A stretch of DNA of 64,000 nt, from contig JARKIF010000011.1 in the NCBI GenBank assembly GCA_029378245.1, positions 868,001 to 932,000 on the forward strand, given 5' to 3'. Shown one piece after another: positions 22,568 through 34,471 of the stretch. Source of the DNA: Roridomyces roridus (lineage: Eukaryota > Basidiomycota > Agaricomycetes > Agaricales > Mycenaceae). Within the stretch, counting starts at the first letter, position 1. Each line of letters begins with the position of its first letter. The position numbers and the translations under genes are program-made. The notes beneath the pieces were generated by a model. That model searched no databases. It was not told where the DNA came from and saw nothing but the letters and a program-made list of their open reading frames with translations.

Positions 22568-23386
22568 GAGTCTATACCAAAATGGTAGCGTTAGGCGTGT
22601 CCGACGCCTATTGCACGTGACAAGGCCTATCCATCAATGCTCGGCAATCATCCCCTGGCTGCCTGAAATTTCACAAGTCCCTCCCCCCATTTTTTTACAC
22701 CATCCCTTGGGTCCTAACTTTAACAAACCTAACCTTTAACCACCCAACCTATCCTAACCCAACCTAACCCGTTTCTAACCGCCACCATCACCAAATTTGT
22801 CAAACACTTGTACGGGCTTTTGGCGCTTATGAGCGGCTATCAGACTCCCACGAGCCTTGTCAGCCACTTGTCAGCGCCCACGACCCTCCTACTCGACTTC
22901 CAAGCTTCTACGAGGCTTGCAGCTCGCTTACAAGCAGCTTACATGCCCGTCGCAACCCCCTTTCTCACCTAGGTACTATCTCCGCCAGATCCGTACGCTG
23001 GATGTCATCTTCGACCTCGCTGACTACACACACACCAATTGGACGGCCACTTGATCCCAGCGCTCGACGTTCCAGCCTATCGTCTGACCGCGGATTTACG
23101 CTGCTCGAAGCTCGACCTCGAGTTCAGTACCGACCCCAATTGTATGCTCCCTTGTTCCTGACTGCATTCTAACACGCGTCTGCCAATTTATGACGTCCTC
23201 CGCCCAGGAACCGTTCCAATGGACTTTTCTCGCTTTCCTTGTGGATACACATGTAGTATCCTACCCTTTCAATAAATTCCATCTCCACCTCACCTCGTAT
23301 CCATCGACGCAGCCCCGACAAGTGCGCTCGAGCGTATGCGGCCAGTCATCTGGCTACTCTTTCTTGCTTTCGGTCTTCTCTGCATT
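22568..23386. other. Left subterminal region of the Plavaka element
   Basis: About 820 bp upstream of the transposase start. It holds the TIR, a cluster of CCTAACC-like repeats (22729-22780) and repeated ACGAGCCTT/GCTTCTACGAGG motifs (22810-22930) that recur near the right end. No frame here looks coding. It should also contain the transposase promoter. Confidence 0.6.
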
Positions 23387-26300
23387 ATGCCGAAGGAGCT
23401 CTGCATTTGGTGCGAGAGGAAGATCGAATCCGGGCGCCCCTTCACCCTGCACACCAAGAATTGCGAGGCCAAAAATCAACAGCACAACGCGATCGTAGAG
23501 AATGTCCACGCTGCGGAGCTTGTAGCTGCGGCAGCTTTGGTTGCTCAAGCGGTGCGCTACACATGCACCTCGCGCATTCATTCTCTGATATTGAATCCAG
23601 GTCGACGAACCCACCCCAGCCCCCGAACCTCCATCCCCTCCCCGGCTTCCTCCCCGTCTCGATAACCGTCCTCGTCGTGCCATCGTACTCCCTGCAAGAT
23701 ACCGTCAAGATGACGCTGCCCCAGAGCCCGTCTCGACGGTTGTTGCTGCCGCTGCCCCCGCCCATGAGGACTTTGCTGATGCTGACGGCGAAGGGGCTCC
23801 TCCGGCTACCTGGGTACGCACCACTCCCAATCGACACGGCATATACAAGGTGCTGGTTCGCCCCACGACTCACGATCCGGACGACACCGCAACGCTCGAC
23901 AGTCTCTGTAAATCGTCCAACCTATCGATCACACAGCGCCCACTGCTTGCCAAACCATCCAATACGCCGTGGTGGTTTCCCTTCGCCAGTGCGACCGTGG
24001 CGCGACTCATGATGTGGTTTCATCTGGGCTCCAGTCTCAAGTCCATTGAGGACCTCGACGCCTTGATAACCAACGTCTTGCTGCAGGACGACTTCAACCG
24101 CGAGGAGCTTCGTGGATTCCGCGCCGCGCTCGGTAACAAGACTCTGGACGAATTCAAATCGTCTCCGGATGGCATGCCGGTCCCTGACACTTGGAAGCGC
24201 ACCTCCGTGCGCATCAAGGTGCCAGGGAAGAATGTTTGTACGGCGGAGGAGGAAGCGGTAGAGTTTGAGGTGGAAGGGCTTGTGTATCGTGACCTCCTCG
24301 ACGTGATGGTCGAGAACTTTTCCGGCCCTGCGTTTGCCGACTACCACACCACGCCCTTCGTCTACCGCCTCGATCCAGCTTACGATCCCGCCGATAAAAT
24401 GGTCCTCCCCGACGCGCCGCTCGATCATGCTGGTCTTCCACCGCTTCCAGACGATCACACCCCCGTGTACGGCGAGGTTTTTGCATCGGGGCGGCTGAGA
24501 AAAATGCACAGCGAGCTTCCCCGGTCTGCCACCCCTAATATCGAGACCATCATCGCCGCGTACATGTTTTGGTCTGACGCCACGCACCTAGCGAATTTCG
24601 GGAACGCGTCTCTTTGGCCGCTGTACATCTTTTTCGGTAACCAGTCCAAGTACTCGCGGGCTCGGCCCACGTCGAACGCGTGCCATCACACGGCTTATTT
24701 TCCATCGGTACGTCTCCTCCCGGGCTCGTTGTTCTGTATACTAACAGTGTCTCAGTTGCCCGACAGTATCAAGGATTTTTATCGGCAGCATTTCAACGTT
24801 GCGCCGAGTGCCGCTATCCTCACACACCTCAAGCGCGAGTTGATGCATGCCATTTGGGACACACTCATCACCGCCGAGTTCATACATGCCTACATCCATG
24901 GCCACGTGGTCAAATGTTTTGACGGTGTCGAGCGTTTGGTATTCCCCCGCTTCTTTTCTTATAGTGCCGACTATCCCGAGAAGTATGTCTTGATATTCTT
25001 CCTCCCCCTCCGCCGAGGCTGAATTCTACTCAGAGTTATTCTGGCAACAATTCGCAATTTCGGTGGCTGCCCTTGCCCCCCGTTGTTTCGTGTCCAAAGA
25101 CAAGATCCCCGATATGGGTACCAGCAACGATGCGCGCCGCCGACAGAACACACGCGAGGACACCACACGCTATCGCAGGATAATTGAATCTGCGCGCAAC
25201 TTCATCTACAAGCTTGGGCGCGTGATCACTGGCACAAATGTGGAAAATCTGTTGAAACCACAGTCTTGGGTGCCCACACGGGTAAGTTTTTAATGATCAG
25301 ACAAATATGGCACATATACTGTAAAAAAATTATTGGGACTCATTTGGATGGCATGTGCATATGGTAACCCGGGTTTCGAGCACAACTCCAGGCTGGTGGA
25401 CATTTGGAGTACAATATTTCTTACGGTTTCAACTTGGTTCCAACAACTCCCCGGATTTCTACCTCCAAGGTGTGGTGTAGTGCCGTTAACTAGGAATGCC
25501 GATTGATTGAGTATCGGCAGATGTGATGGTGCAGAGGTTCGGTTCAAAAGATAAATGGCAGATCAAAATATTCAGTTCGCTTGTACTACCAGATTTGATG
25601 CTCTGCCATGTATGAATTTTCTTAAAAGACGCAGGGAAGCATCATATCAACTTCCAAAGTGGTTGGGCATTAGGCGCGAGACAGAGAAAGTAAGCATTCC
25701 AACAAGTTCGGAATACTTAGCCTGTTGGTAATGCATCACTGCCAGCATTATCGGCACATCAGCAGAATCACGAAGACTCTTTTTGAAAAGGAGTGAATAC
25801 CCTGCAGATGTTATCCAAGACACGACCCCCCAAGATGGGCTCCAAACACTGAATTACAATTGAAATGCGACCCAGAGCCTGCACTCTGAAAGGGATGTAA
25901 TCGTAGCAATTATTTTACAGTATATCGCCCATAGACAAACACACGGACTAATTATTATTTACAGAACGCATTCTCGAAGCTTGCTGCACACGGTTTGAAT
26001 TTATTCAGCCTCTTCGTTCCCGACCTGCTGCACGAGGTTGAGCTTGGTACTTGGAAATCACTGTTTACACATCTGCTTCGACTTCTGCAATCGCACGGGG
26101 AGGAATTCATTCAGAGGCTGGACGAGCGGTATGTGTACTTTTGTTCTTTGTAATCCTGACTGATATGCGCTCAAGATTTCGACTGATTCCTACATTTGGA
26201 CGCAGAACCATTCGCCGGTTTACTGCCAACGTTTCGGAGCTCAAAAAACTCGCTGCTCGTGACTGGGAGGACATAGTACAGGTGCGTTGTGAATCCAATC

Positions 26301-28169
26301 TGTGCTCGCAGGCTTCTAACATCGCTCTAGTGCTGTCTTCCCGTGCTCGAGGGTCTATTTCCGCCCGAGTACGAACCCCTCGTTCTAAGCCTCGTCTACA
26401 CGTTCGCCACGTTCCACGCGTATGCAAAGCTCCGCATGCATACAGGAATCACGATTGTGACATTCCGCATCGTTACGAAGGAGCTGGGATCCCAAGCACG
26501 TCGTTCATCCGCAAGACGGTCGATATTGTTGTGTTTGAGCTCCCCGCCGAGATCAGACGCCGTCAGCGTCGCGACGCCAAGAACAAGAAGACGTCCGAGC
26601 CCACCGCCAAACAGAAAAAATCCTGGAACATCGCAACTTACAAGTGGCATGCGATGGGTGACTACGCTGACAGCATCGAAGAATTCGGCACTCTGGATTC
26701 GTACTCAACCCAGATCGTGAGTTGTCCATGTTTTTGACCGAATTGAACACCTAATTACGGATCTCAGGGAGAGCTTGCTCATCGTTTGTGCAAGATTCTT
26801 TATGGTCGAACGAACCGGCGCGGATTCGAAGCACAGATTGCGACTCTTGAGCGCCGCCGCCGTATCCTCCGTGGAGTGCAGCAGAACATGCACACGGCCA
26901 CTCTCTCCACCAACGACGCTCCCAGTACCACTACCAACTCCCCTTCCGATGCTGTGAAGCCTCGCACCGCAACCAAACGCAGCAAAATTCGAACGGCTCT
27001 GCTCGGAGAGGATGAAACTCTGCCCCCAACTCCGCCGAAGGAGCATCATCACATTTCAGATTCACGCCGCACCTGGATGGATTTGACGGACATGGTGGAT
27101 ATTGTCGAGGACGAACCCGCATTCGAGGCAAGTACTCTTTTGGCGCCCTTGTCTCTATATTCAACGGCTTTGGGCAGGGATTCATTGATAAACTTCGACT
27201 TCACGTCCTTGGTCGGTTGTTGGGTTCCAGGTGGGATGGCCAATACTCACCGGATGATCTCACGGACCTCGTGTTCCTGAAAGACCGCATCTTCTCACAC
27301 AAGTACATGCGCGTCAATTATACGACTTACGACTGCTTGCGTGATGCAGATATGGTCCATGCCACGACTCGCCCGGACATCTTGATGGTCTCTCGTGAGG
27401 ACAATCCCGCTCACCCATACACCTACGCCCGCGTCGTCTCGATCTTCCATGCTCAAGTACAACACCTCGCATCCCGATCCAAAGACGACAGAAAAGCGCA
27501 CCACATGTATTTTCTCTGGGTCCGATTCTTCGAGCGCGACACAAGCAAGCCGGGTGGATGGAAATACAAACGCCTGCATCGCATTAAATTCTGTGGAACG
27601 AGCGCAGAGCCATCCGCAGGCTTCGGCTTTGTCGACCCTGCTCGAGTGATTCGTGGTGTTCATCTCATCCCTGCCTTTCACTACGGGAAGACAGACAAGT
27701 TTCTGGCTGGCCCATCCATTTTGCGACACATTCATGACGACGAGGATACTGACTATGAATTCTACTATGTAAACCAGTAGGTTTCTTCGATTGTTACCCT
27801 GACTGTTTCTCTGGATTATCCGACCACAGATTCGCTGACCGTGATCTGTTTATGCGATACGCGGGTGATGCTGTGGGCCACCACACTGCAGAACTCTCTC
27901 CGGAAGACCTTGGTGTTGAGCTAGACAACGAGACGCAGGAGAGCGACGGGGAGGAGGAGATGGATGTGGATGACAAACAAATGGGTACCGAACGCGACGG
28001 TGATACACCTATGGACGAGGACGAGGAAGAGGAGGAAGAGGAGATCAACGGCAGCGACGAAGAAGATGACCAGGAAGGAGACGACGAGGAAGAACAGGAT
28101 TTTGAGGCACTAGAGGGTGATTGCGACGATGAAGATGTATATGATGCGGTCGGATACGACGAACTGTAA
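23387..28169 (+). CDS. Plavaka transposase, apparently complete
   Basis: Large DDE-like transposase of the fungal Plavaka family. The ATG at 23387 opens a zinc-finger-like N-terminus, CIWCERKIESGRPFTLHTKNC. Diagnostic blocks then appear in order: AYMFWSDATHLANFGNASL, WPLYIFFGNQSKYSRARP, PRFFSYSADYPEK, FGGCPCPRCFVSKDKIPDMG, FVPDLLHEVELGTWKSLF, RLIPTFGRRTIRRFTANVSE, FHAYAKLRMHTG, YKWHAMGDYADSIEEFGTLD, MRVNYTTYDCLRDADMV and FVDPARVIRGVHLIPAFHYG. The C-terminus is strongly acidic and ends DAVGYDEL. About ten GT..AG introns join the exons; one is 0.7 kb because a MITE sits in it (25319-25920). I found no internal stop that splicing does not remove. Confidence 0.87.
25319..25920. mobile_element. 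MITE (mariner-like) inside a transposase intron, 602 bp
   Basis: The ends CTGTAAAAAAATT and inverted AATTATTTTACAG are flanked by TATA on both sides (25315-25318, 25921-25924). This fits a TA-type duplication. It lies within the intron running from GTAAGTTTTT (25282) to TTTACAG (about 25964), between exons encoding SWVPTR and NAFSKLAAHG. It leaves the splice sites intact. Confidence 0.75.
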
Positions 28170-28367
28170 TTCTAAATGAACTGTACTTCTGAAAATTATC
28201 CTTGGCTTCAGAAAGGACGATTCTGCCCAAATTGAGAGTCCCTGTCTCTGTGTTGGATCAGGGAACGCGTCAGTACACATCGACGCGTGACGGGTATAAA
28301 GTCGCGTTGTTTACCAGTTGTTTGGTCCCGCGGCTTGTCCTCTCCCACCACCATCACCAACTCGACC

Positions 28368-29390
28368 ATGCCTCCGGCACCTGCCTCGCGAGGACCAACC
28401 TCTTCCTCCGCCCCTGAAACGACTCCCGATGCCGATGCCGACTCCTCCTCCGACACCACCGTCATGGTCGCCGACACTGACATCCTCGGCCGTCTACGCA
28501 TCCTCCTTCAGCCATATCTCGATGCCGAGGACGCAGGTACGCGTCGTCCGAGTAAAAGAGCGCGTCGTGGTGCTCTGTAAGTTGCACTCCACTGCATCTG
28601 ACTTCATTTGACGCGTGTGTAGGAGTAACAAGAGCACCCCGGAGAAACTCTTCACACTCTCCAAGTTCTTTTCACGCGCCGTATCCTGCTTCGACGACAT
28701 TGGCGATTCCGTTGGGTGCGGCGTCAGCGCACGCTTGACTCCAACGCGTCCGGGTGCCAATGGCTCTAAGAAGTGAGTTGTATGTCTTCGCGTCCAGAGC
28801 TACTGCTTACCGAGGCATAAGGGTTCAAGCCAAGCGCACTCGTCTCCTCAAGAACTTCGAGCTCTTCCTCACGCAAGCACCGGAGATTATCGACATACTT
28901 CAGACGGTATTCAAGAAAAAGGGTGATTGGCAGTTGTTGCTTATTCTGGTGCGTCGTCGTTCAGCTCGCCTTCTCTGCTCATCCCTCTCAGCTTCGGAAG
29001 GGCGCTACTGCTGCTCAGCATCACGACACGAACGGCATTCGCGGCAAGCCCTCATATGCCCTGCAACCAGGAGAAATCTTCGTTCCCAGCCTCGACGATG
29101 GCAGCGCGTCGAAACCCAAGCGTGGAATGAACAACCAGACGATTCGTTCTTTCCTTGCGCCGTGGCCCCTTCGAATTAGACTTGAAGAGGATGAGGAGGT
29201 GGATGGTAAACTTGTGCTTACCGTCAAGGCAGTCAAGTGCGTTATCTATCTCTTTCCAGACGCATATACTCATCTTCCCCGCTAGACTTGCAAGGAAATT
29301 GAAGTCTTCCACCTTGAAAATCACCGATGATGACTGGCCATCGGTCTTTTATATGCCCGATGGCTTCGACAAGAACGACCTCGACAACGG
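28368..29390 (+). pseudogene. Plavaka partner gene (DUF6698-like), 5' part
   Basis: ATG at 28368: MPPAPASRGPTSSS, an acidic/Ser-rich N-terminus, then helical exons ILGRLRILLQPYLDAED, EKLFTLSKFFSRAVSCF, LLKNFELFLTQAPEIIDILQ, YALQPGEIFVPSLDDG, NNQTIRSFLAPWPLRI and KITDDDWPSVFYMPDG. The pattern matches the DUF6698-type proteins that accompany Plavaka/CACTA-like transposases in basidiomycetes (from memory). The frame stops shortly after NDLDNG because an LTR-like sequence entered at 29390/31126. The gene starts about 200 bp downstream of the transposase, on the same strand. Confidence 0.65.
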
Positions 29391-31125
29391 TGAAACGTCT
29401 GTAACTGCGCACCAGTGAAGTGTGAATGTGGAGCAGCAATGGCTGAGTCTGCGGAGTGCTACCCAAAAGGCAACAAACCCACAAAACCCCAACACCATAA
29501 CAACCAACAACCAAACATCCGACACCCCAGCCAGGGCCAGTCAACTTCGACTACGGTTGAGTTCGGGGTCACCCTAAAGTATATAGGTAAGATTGAACGT
29601 CCCGCTCGACTTGAAGCAGCTCCGCGGAGCATACAGCTCACTTGATATCAACGGTTTTGGTCTTTGTTCAGCTTCTCGAACAAGTCCTCGGACCGACTAT
29701 GTCTCTTTCAAGAGGCCTACTGCAAGGCTTTATACTCGAATATGACACAAGGGTTTGCAATGCAGCAATAAGTCTTTTTATATTGTAGATTGAAAACCAA
29801 ACACAAGCCTCGAACCAGTTCGAGGAGTCGATGACCCGAACCACCAAGTCCCAATTGACTCTGTTCCTGTTTATCATCGACAAAATCAAAACCAATACAA
29901 CCCCAATACAACATGGAGAGGAACTACAGAGCAGAGGGCAACCCACTACCCCTTAAGTATGCTTCTGCAGCTGACCCAGGTTGGACCAGAGCCCAGGTAC
30001 CTTTAAATGCAAGTGTAGGAAGAGTAGTGCCCTTAGGAGACACACTCAATACAACTCAAGAAGTCTATAGCTTGACTTGAGATCCCTCAGTTATACCCAA
30101 ACAAGTGCTTTTCTATTGCTACTACCAAGAAGAATGTAATCAACAAATCTCCGAGGAAGACACAAGACCACACCAATGCCCATGAGTCCCTAGAAGGGGG
30201 GGGGCATGATGTGATCCTGTACCCTCAGGTTCCGTGGGGTTTATATACTTTTCTACATGCTTGGCGTGTCTAAACTACTATGCCTTCCCTCGGGTGTGCA
30301 TCATCCTGATTATGTCCTCGAGGCTATTTCTGGCTCCCAACGTGTGTGTCACTCCTTGACAGCTCTTCTGATTGGTCCAATTCCGCCTTGGCGCAGATCC
30401 TGACATGCTAGCCATGACTGCGGTGAAACCCTGGGCCAACCCTGTGCCCTGGTCCAGACCGTGATGTCCGATCATCGCTTTGATCGTCTGCCGCAGCTCC
30501 GCTCCGTTCCGTGATCACATGATCAAACACTAGTACCTGTGCACGAGTTCGACTCGCCCACTTGTCATTTCCTTTCTGGATGTTCAGTCCGCGAAGTACC
30601 CCTCGGGGTCATTCTCCTCTTGGATCCTAAACTGCAAAGGCAACACCACTCTGTGGCTCGAGTCCACATTGCTCAACAACCGCTTGACACACCATCCCGC
30701 TGCAACAGCAACTGTATACATCATCTCGGACACTTCCGCGGAGGCTATCTCTTCGAGGAAAGCACTCCCGCTCAATTAATATACATCAATCTTGGTGCAA
30801 CTGCATGCCAACTATGAATATCCTGTGGTACTCTCGACCAATGCTTGACATATTGTCTGGGCTTGTTATATCTCCTTGATATCTGTATCTCCGCATATCT
30901 GAGTCCCCGCGGGAAGCCTATTCGAGTCACTACAACCGACTCCTGATCGAACAGCCAAGCGTAGTGTACTGGAAACTCTCTCAATGCATCGTGAACACAT
31001 TTGAATAGCAGCTCGGAGCTCAGCTCTATTCCTATCATTCTACCACCGGATCGAGGGGTGCTGGTATGCGTACCAAATCTCGATTTTGCGCTGTTTACAC
31101 GCCTGCGCGGATACCAGTCGTATCA
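29391..31125. mobile_element. LTR-like insertion (probable solo LTR/TRIM), copy 1
   Basis: The ends are TGAAACG and GTATCA, with TG..CA-like termini. A 4-5 bp duplication (ACGG/ACGGT; 29387-29390 and 31126-31129) flanks it. Removing it joins DLDNG directly to LFRSLFIVR in the partner gene. Long stretches match 35538-37025 (for example GCAACCCACTACCCCTTAAGT and GAGTTCGACTCGCCCACTTG). No coding frame for reverse transcriptase was found. Confidence 0.7.
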
Positions 31126-31837
31126 ACGGTCTCTTTCGCTCTCTATTCATCGTCCGTGTACGTGGTCATCGACCCTCTGTAACTCTACCAATGCTGACCA
31201 CCAATGCAGATTCTTCGTCATATCTGGGTCAGCCCGACACTCGGAAAGGACGGAGCGGATCGTCTACCCCCAACTTGCAATGCCCGTGCCCATGCCCAAT
31301 TCACGGTGCCGGGGCGCATGGTTGCTTATGCGTGCGTCTTGGTGCGTGTTTCTCCTTTTTTCATCCCTCCCTTCGCTTACCGGTTCGCAGGGGCGTACTG
31401 CACTGACCACATATATCTGGGAGCGCAAGGCTGGTGGCTGTAACTACGTGAGGATGTTCAACGAGGTCGTCGATTTTTTTGAACGCCCCGGCGACGACGA
31501 GGACGACGAGGATCCGTGGATTGCCGAGACACTCAAGTGGCTTACCGTGTGCGTGTTTGAACTTTGTTCTCTTGAATTTTTCTGATCTCCTGTAGCCGCG
31601 TGTTTCCTGACGGGGCGGCCGACGACGACGACGACAATTCGGATTCTGGCGACGACGACCAGCGGACCACCAGCAAGATCATGGCACAGCGCAAAGCCCG
31701 CCTCGCTACTCGCAAGGCTGCGCAGAACGCGGGTGCTCAACAGCCGACTCCGCCGTCATCGTCGTCTGCTCAGCCTGGTCCAGACGCTGTATGTGCTTCT
31801 TACATGACACAACATATAACTAATACGCACGTAGTAA
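31126..31837 (+). pseudogene. Plavaka partner gene (DUF6698-like), 3' part
   Basis: This resumes in frame as LFRSLFIVR. An intron GTACGTGGTC..CAATGCAG joins to ILRHIWVSPTLGKDGA, then FTVPGRMVAYACVL. After another intron comes GRTALTTYIWERKAGG with VDFFERPGDDEDDEDPW and IAETLKWLT, then an acidic and basic tail (MAQRKARLATRKAAQ). The most likely end splices GPDA onto a TAA at 31835-31837; an unspliced longer C-terminus is possible. Together with 28368-29390 it forms one gene of about 450 codons. Confidence 0.6.
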
Positions 31838-33012
31838 ATCTTCCTCTCTTGGAGTCACGGCATGCGGCTCATCTTCCCAAAAACATGCTGCTAATGTCTG
31901 CGCAGATCTTTCTCCTCCACGCTCTTTATGTTCTTTCGACCCTCGTGAGTCTATTCTTTGCTGCCACCGTCCTGCCATTCTCATACTTGAAAGTATCAAG
32001 CACTCTCGATGAATGGTATCGTAAGTGTCGTGTCGACTAGTCCCTAACATGTCCGAGCTCATCCTCATTTCACAGAATTCACCCGTTAATTGCCGCGGCT
32101 TCCCCAGCGTACGTGTTCTATATTTTTACCCGCCGTTGCTCAACGAGTTCACAGACCGCTGTATCTTGATCTTGTTTGTCTTTGCCACGCGCGCATGCCT
32201 TGGAACTGACATTTTCTAGACGAGCTCCTCTCAGCAACCACTGAAATTTCCCTCTCCGCACGGGCAGGTTTTCCGCACCATCCTTCGAACCTTCGCTGAC
32301 CTCTATCTAGTCATTGTTTGTACTCTTACCTCACTCATCGGTGCGTTCTCATTTGCCTCCTATCCGACCTTTGCTAACTTTTTACCACTAGCCATTGAGT
32401 GACGGAATCCGACCTCCAACTCATGCAAGTGCTTCTACCATCTTATTTCGCCGAGACTAACGATATTGCAGCCTCATTTGTACTTGTCGACGTCCAAATC
32501 CCAATCCTGTGCGTCAACCTTTGCCGAGTTGTCCGAGCCCCATTGACCTATTCCTTCCAGCTTGTTGTATTCATATTACGCATTCCGAATGGTTCGAATT
32601 CACATGTATTCGTCGTAGAAATGAATTTGCTTTGACTTGAATTGTATTTGGGTTCGAAATGGAGCGATTGGTGGGTGTTCGAGCGTGGTAGGGCCTTAGA
32701 AGACCTCAAAAGCCGCCATAAGGTCCCGGGAGGCTCATGGGGCTTGTGAAGGCTCCTCTATTTGAGTAGTCACTACTGAGGGGCTTAGAAGTCTGTACGA
32801 GCCTTTTGGTGGCTCCTGGCAGCTTTTGCACCTTATAAGGCCCTTGTATGGTACTTATATGGGTTTGACAATTTTGGTGATGACTCACTGCTGAATCCGA
32901 GTCTTGGCATTTGATGCCGAGCATTGATGGATAGGCGTCGCAACGATCACGGCAATCTGGCCTGATCAATAGGCGCCATCAACGCCTAACGCTACCATTT
33001 TGGTCGTGCCTC
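31838..33012. other. Right subterminal region of Plavaka element
   Basis: No convincing gene. Short frames at 31850-32640 have several GT..AG-like sites but no recognisable protein. From 32680 there are repeated GGCTCCT/ACGAGCCTTTTGG motifs related to the left subterminal region (22800-22930), then the right TIR. Confidence 0.5.
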
Positions 33013-33147
33013 GTCGCCGGGCTGAGGAAGCTTCCCAAGCACAGCCTGGCGTTCTAATTTGGCTGCGGCGTTCTTGACAGCCTTGCTGACAGGTGTGGCA
33101 GCCGCCTTTTTGGTTTTGGTTCGGACTCTAGGGGTCCCGGTCGCCAT
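33013..33147 (-). pseudogene. Harbinger accessory protein gene, first exon
   Basis: The ATG at 33147 gives MATGTPRVRTKTKKAAATPV, then a Lys/Ala-rich helix ending GKLPQPGD at the Plavaka insertion. With one copy of the 9-bp duplication GTCGCCGGG it reads on into DNP and the intron at 22553. A short basic N-terminus suits a DNA-binding or nuclear protein. Confidence 0.65.
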
Positions 33148-33420
33148 AGATGAAATTCGGGAGCAAGTGAAAGAGGGAGAACGAAGAGCCAAGTCTGTAG
33201 GAAGTGAAAATTTTCTATCCTGCGGCTATCACGGCGGAGTACAAAAAGACGGCCAAGGTCGGCCATCACACTGGACATCACAACGGTTTCACGTTCGCAA
33301 CGGGTTTCGCTCACCGGATAAAAAGTCGGTGAGCAAAAAACCCGGTGAGCAAAATCTGGTGTGAAATCCACAACGGATTCCACACCGGGTCCTCATCGTC
33401 AACTTTGAACGCACCTATTA

Positions 33421-34471
33421 TGTGACTACGGACATGTATCTTTGTATGAGGGAATGAAGGAATCGACAAGCTCAAACCATGCCTCCAAAGGCTGTATCAT
33501 TATTCCTCATCCAATTTAGGCTCGGAACTCGGTTTGAATACATATATCTGCAGAATGACTCGTATCTGGAGACATCTTGAGGTGCATGGAGCAACTGGTA
33601 ATAACCGAGTAACCCGATCGGACCACCGCGACAAACACAAGACTAAGACTGGGCAGGACACGGAGTTCGCACTGCTTGCAGTTTGACGAACATGAGATCT
33701 CGAGATCTAGTTAAGTGTTAGCGCAGACCCGTGGGTATGTACCCGGCGCAACCATCGCCGCATATGCACTCCGTGTGCTCTATGCTCTTCGTCGTCTGGT
33801 GAACAATGTGAATTGTGGCCTAAAGTGCATCACGCTGGAACCCATGACGAAGCGGCAGGGACTGCACGACCTCGGATGGCAGCAGACGCGAGCAACTACA
33901 AACGGGAACGTAGGGAAGGCGGCAGATAGGGGATGGTAGGAGGGTGGAAAGGAAAAAGGAGCAGCTGCATGAACCGCAAGCATGCGATGAGATGGATGTA
34001 GGAGGAAGAGAGACGACTAGCTATATGTACCTGCAAGCATGCGATGAGATGGATGTAGGAGGAAGAGAGACAAAGAACAAAGCGCGCTGCGCGCGCTGAT
34101 GTGTATCATGTGATGGTTCCTCCTCTCGCATAGACCGCGGCTAAATGGGATTTCACCGTCCCTGCTATGAGGACGGTGGATGTCTGAACAGGTAAAATCG
34201 ACATAAGTGAAGCTGCCGGTGAGTCGCCGGCACCCTGCCGCTTGATCAGAAGTAGATCAGCAGCAGTTGATCACAGACAGATCAAGCATTGTTTGGTGCA
34301 TTTCTCGATGGTTTTGCCCTCTAAACTCATTGACATCTCCTAATCTGCCCCGGGTACCACGGGTGCGGGTCGCCGCGCAAATACCCACGGGCGACCCTTG
34401 ACGAACACTAGCCGTATGTGGCCGCACTGCCCAATCATATACATATACATAGCAAATCTCCTCTCAGCACT
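33421..34471. other. Intergenic with 39-bp direct duplication
   Basis: About 1 kb without a recognised gene. It holds a 39-bp sequence (GCAAGCATGCGATGAGATGG..) repeated exactly at 33976-34014 and 34033-34071. A TATA-like TATACATATACATA lies about 30 bp upstream of the ATG at 34472. Confidence 0.6.

Larger units (their letters stand above)
22568..33012. mobile_element. Plavaka DNA transposon, 10.4 kb with nested insertions
   Basis: The left end GAGTCTATACCAAAATGG and right end (other strand) GAGGCACGACCAAAATGG share the terminal GAG and the longer inverted block ACCAAAATGGTAGCGTTAGG. Further inside both arms share CGCCTATCCATCAATGCTCGG-like sequence (left about 22625-22650, right about 32920-32945). 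A perfect 9-bp duplication GTCGCCGGG flanks the element (22559-22567, 33013-33021), and one copy restores the reading LPQPGDNP of the Harbinger accessory gene. It carries a Plavaka transposase and a DUF6698-like partner, both on plus. Subterminal sequence is rich in ACGAGSCTT-type repeats. Confidence 0.85.
19320..33415. mobile_element. PIF/Harbinger-type transposon, 14.1 kb including nested elements
   Basis: The ends GGTGCGTTCAAAGTT and the inverted GTCAACTTTGAACGCACC are flanked by TATTA on both sides (19315-19319, 33416-33420). Depending on where the terminus is drawn, the duplication is 3 bp (ATT) or 5 bp; the family norm is 3 bp (TWA). The element carries a DDE_4-type transposase on plus and an accessory gene on minus, a standard Harbinger pair. 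The accessory gene is split by the Plavaka element 22568-33012. Without that insertion the Harbinger element is about 3.6 kb, a normal size. Confidence 0.85.

Noticed and set aside
22729..22780. CCTAACC-like repeats resembling telomeric DNA
   Set aside because: The units are irregular and short, and lie inside the Plavaka subterminal region. True fungal telomere repeats would be regular TTAGGG arrays.
27950..28150. Acidic repeat as a separate protein
   Set aside because: It is the in-frame C-terminal tail of the Plavaka transposase after the last intron.
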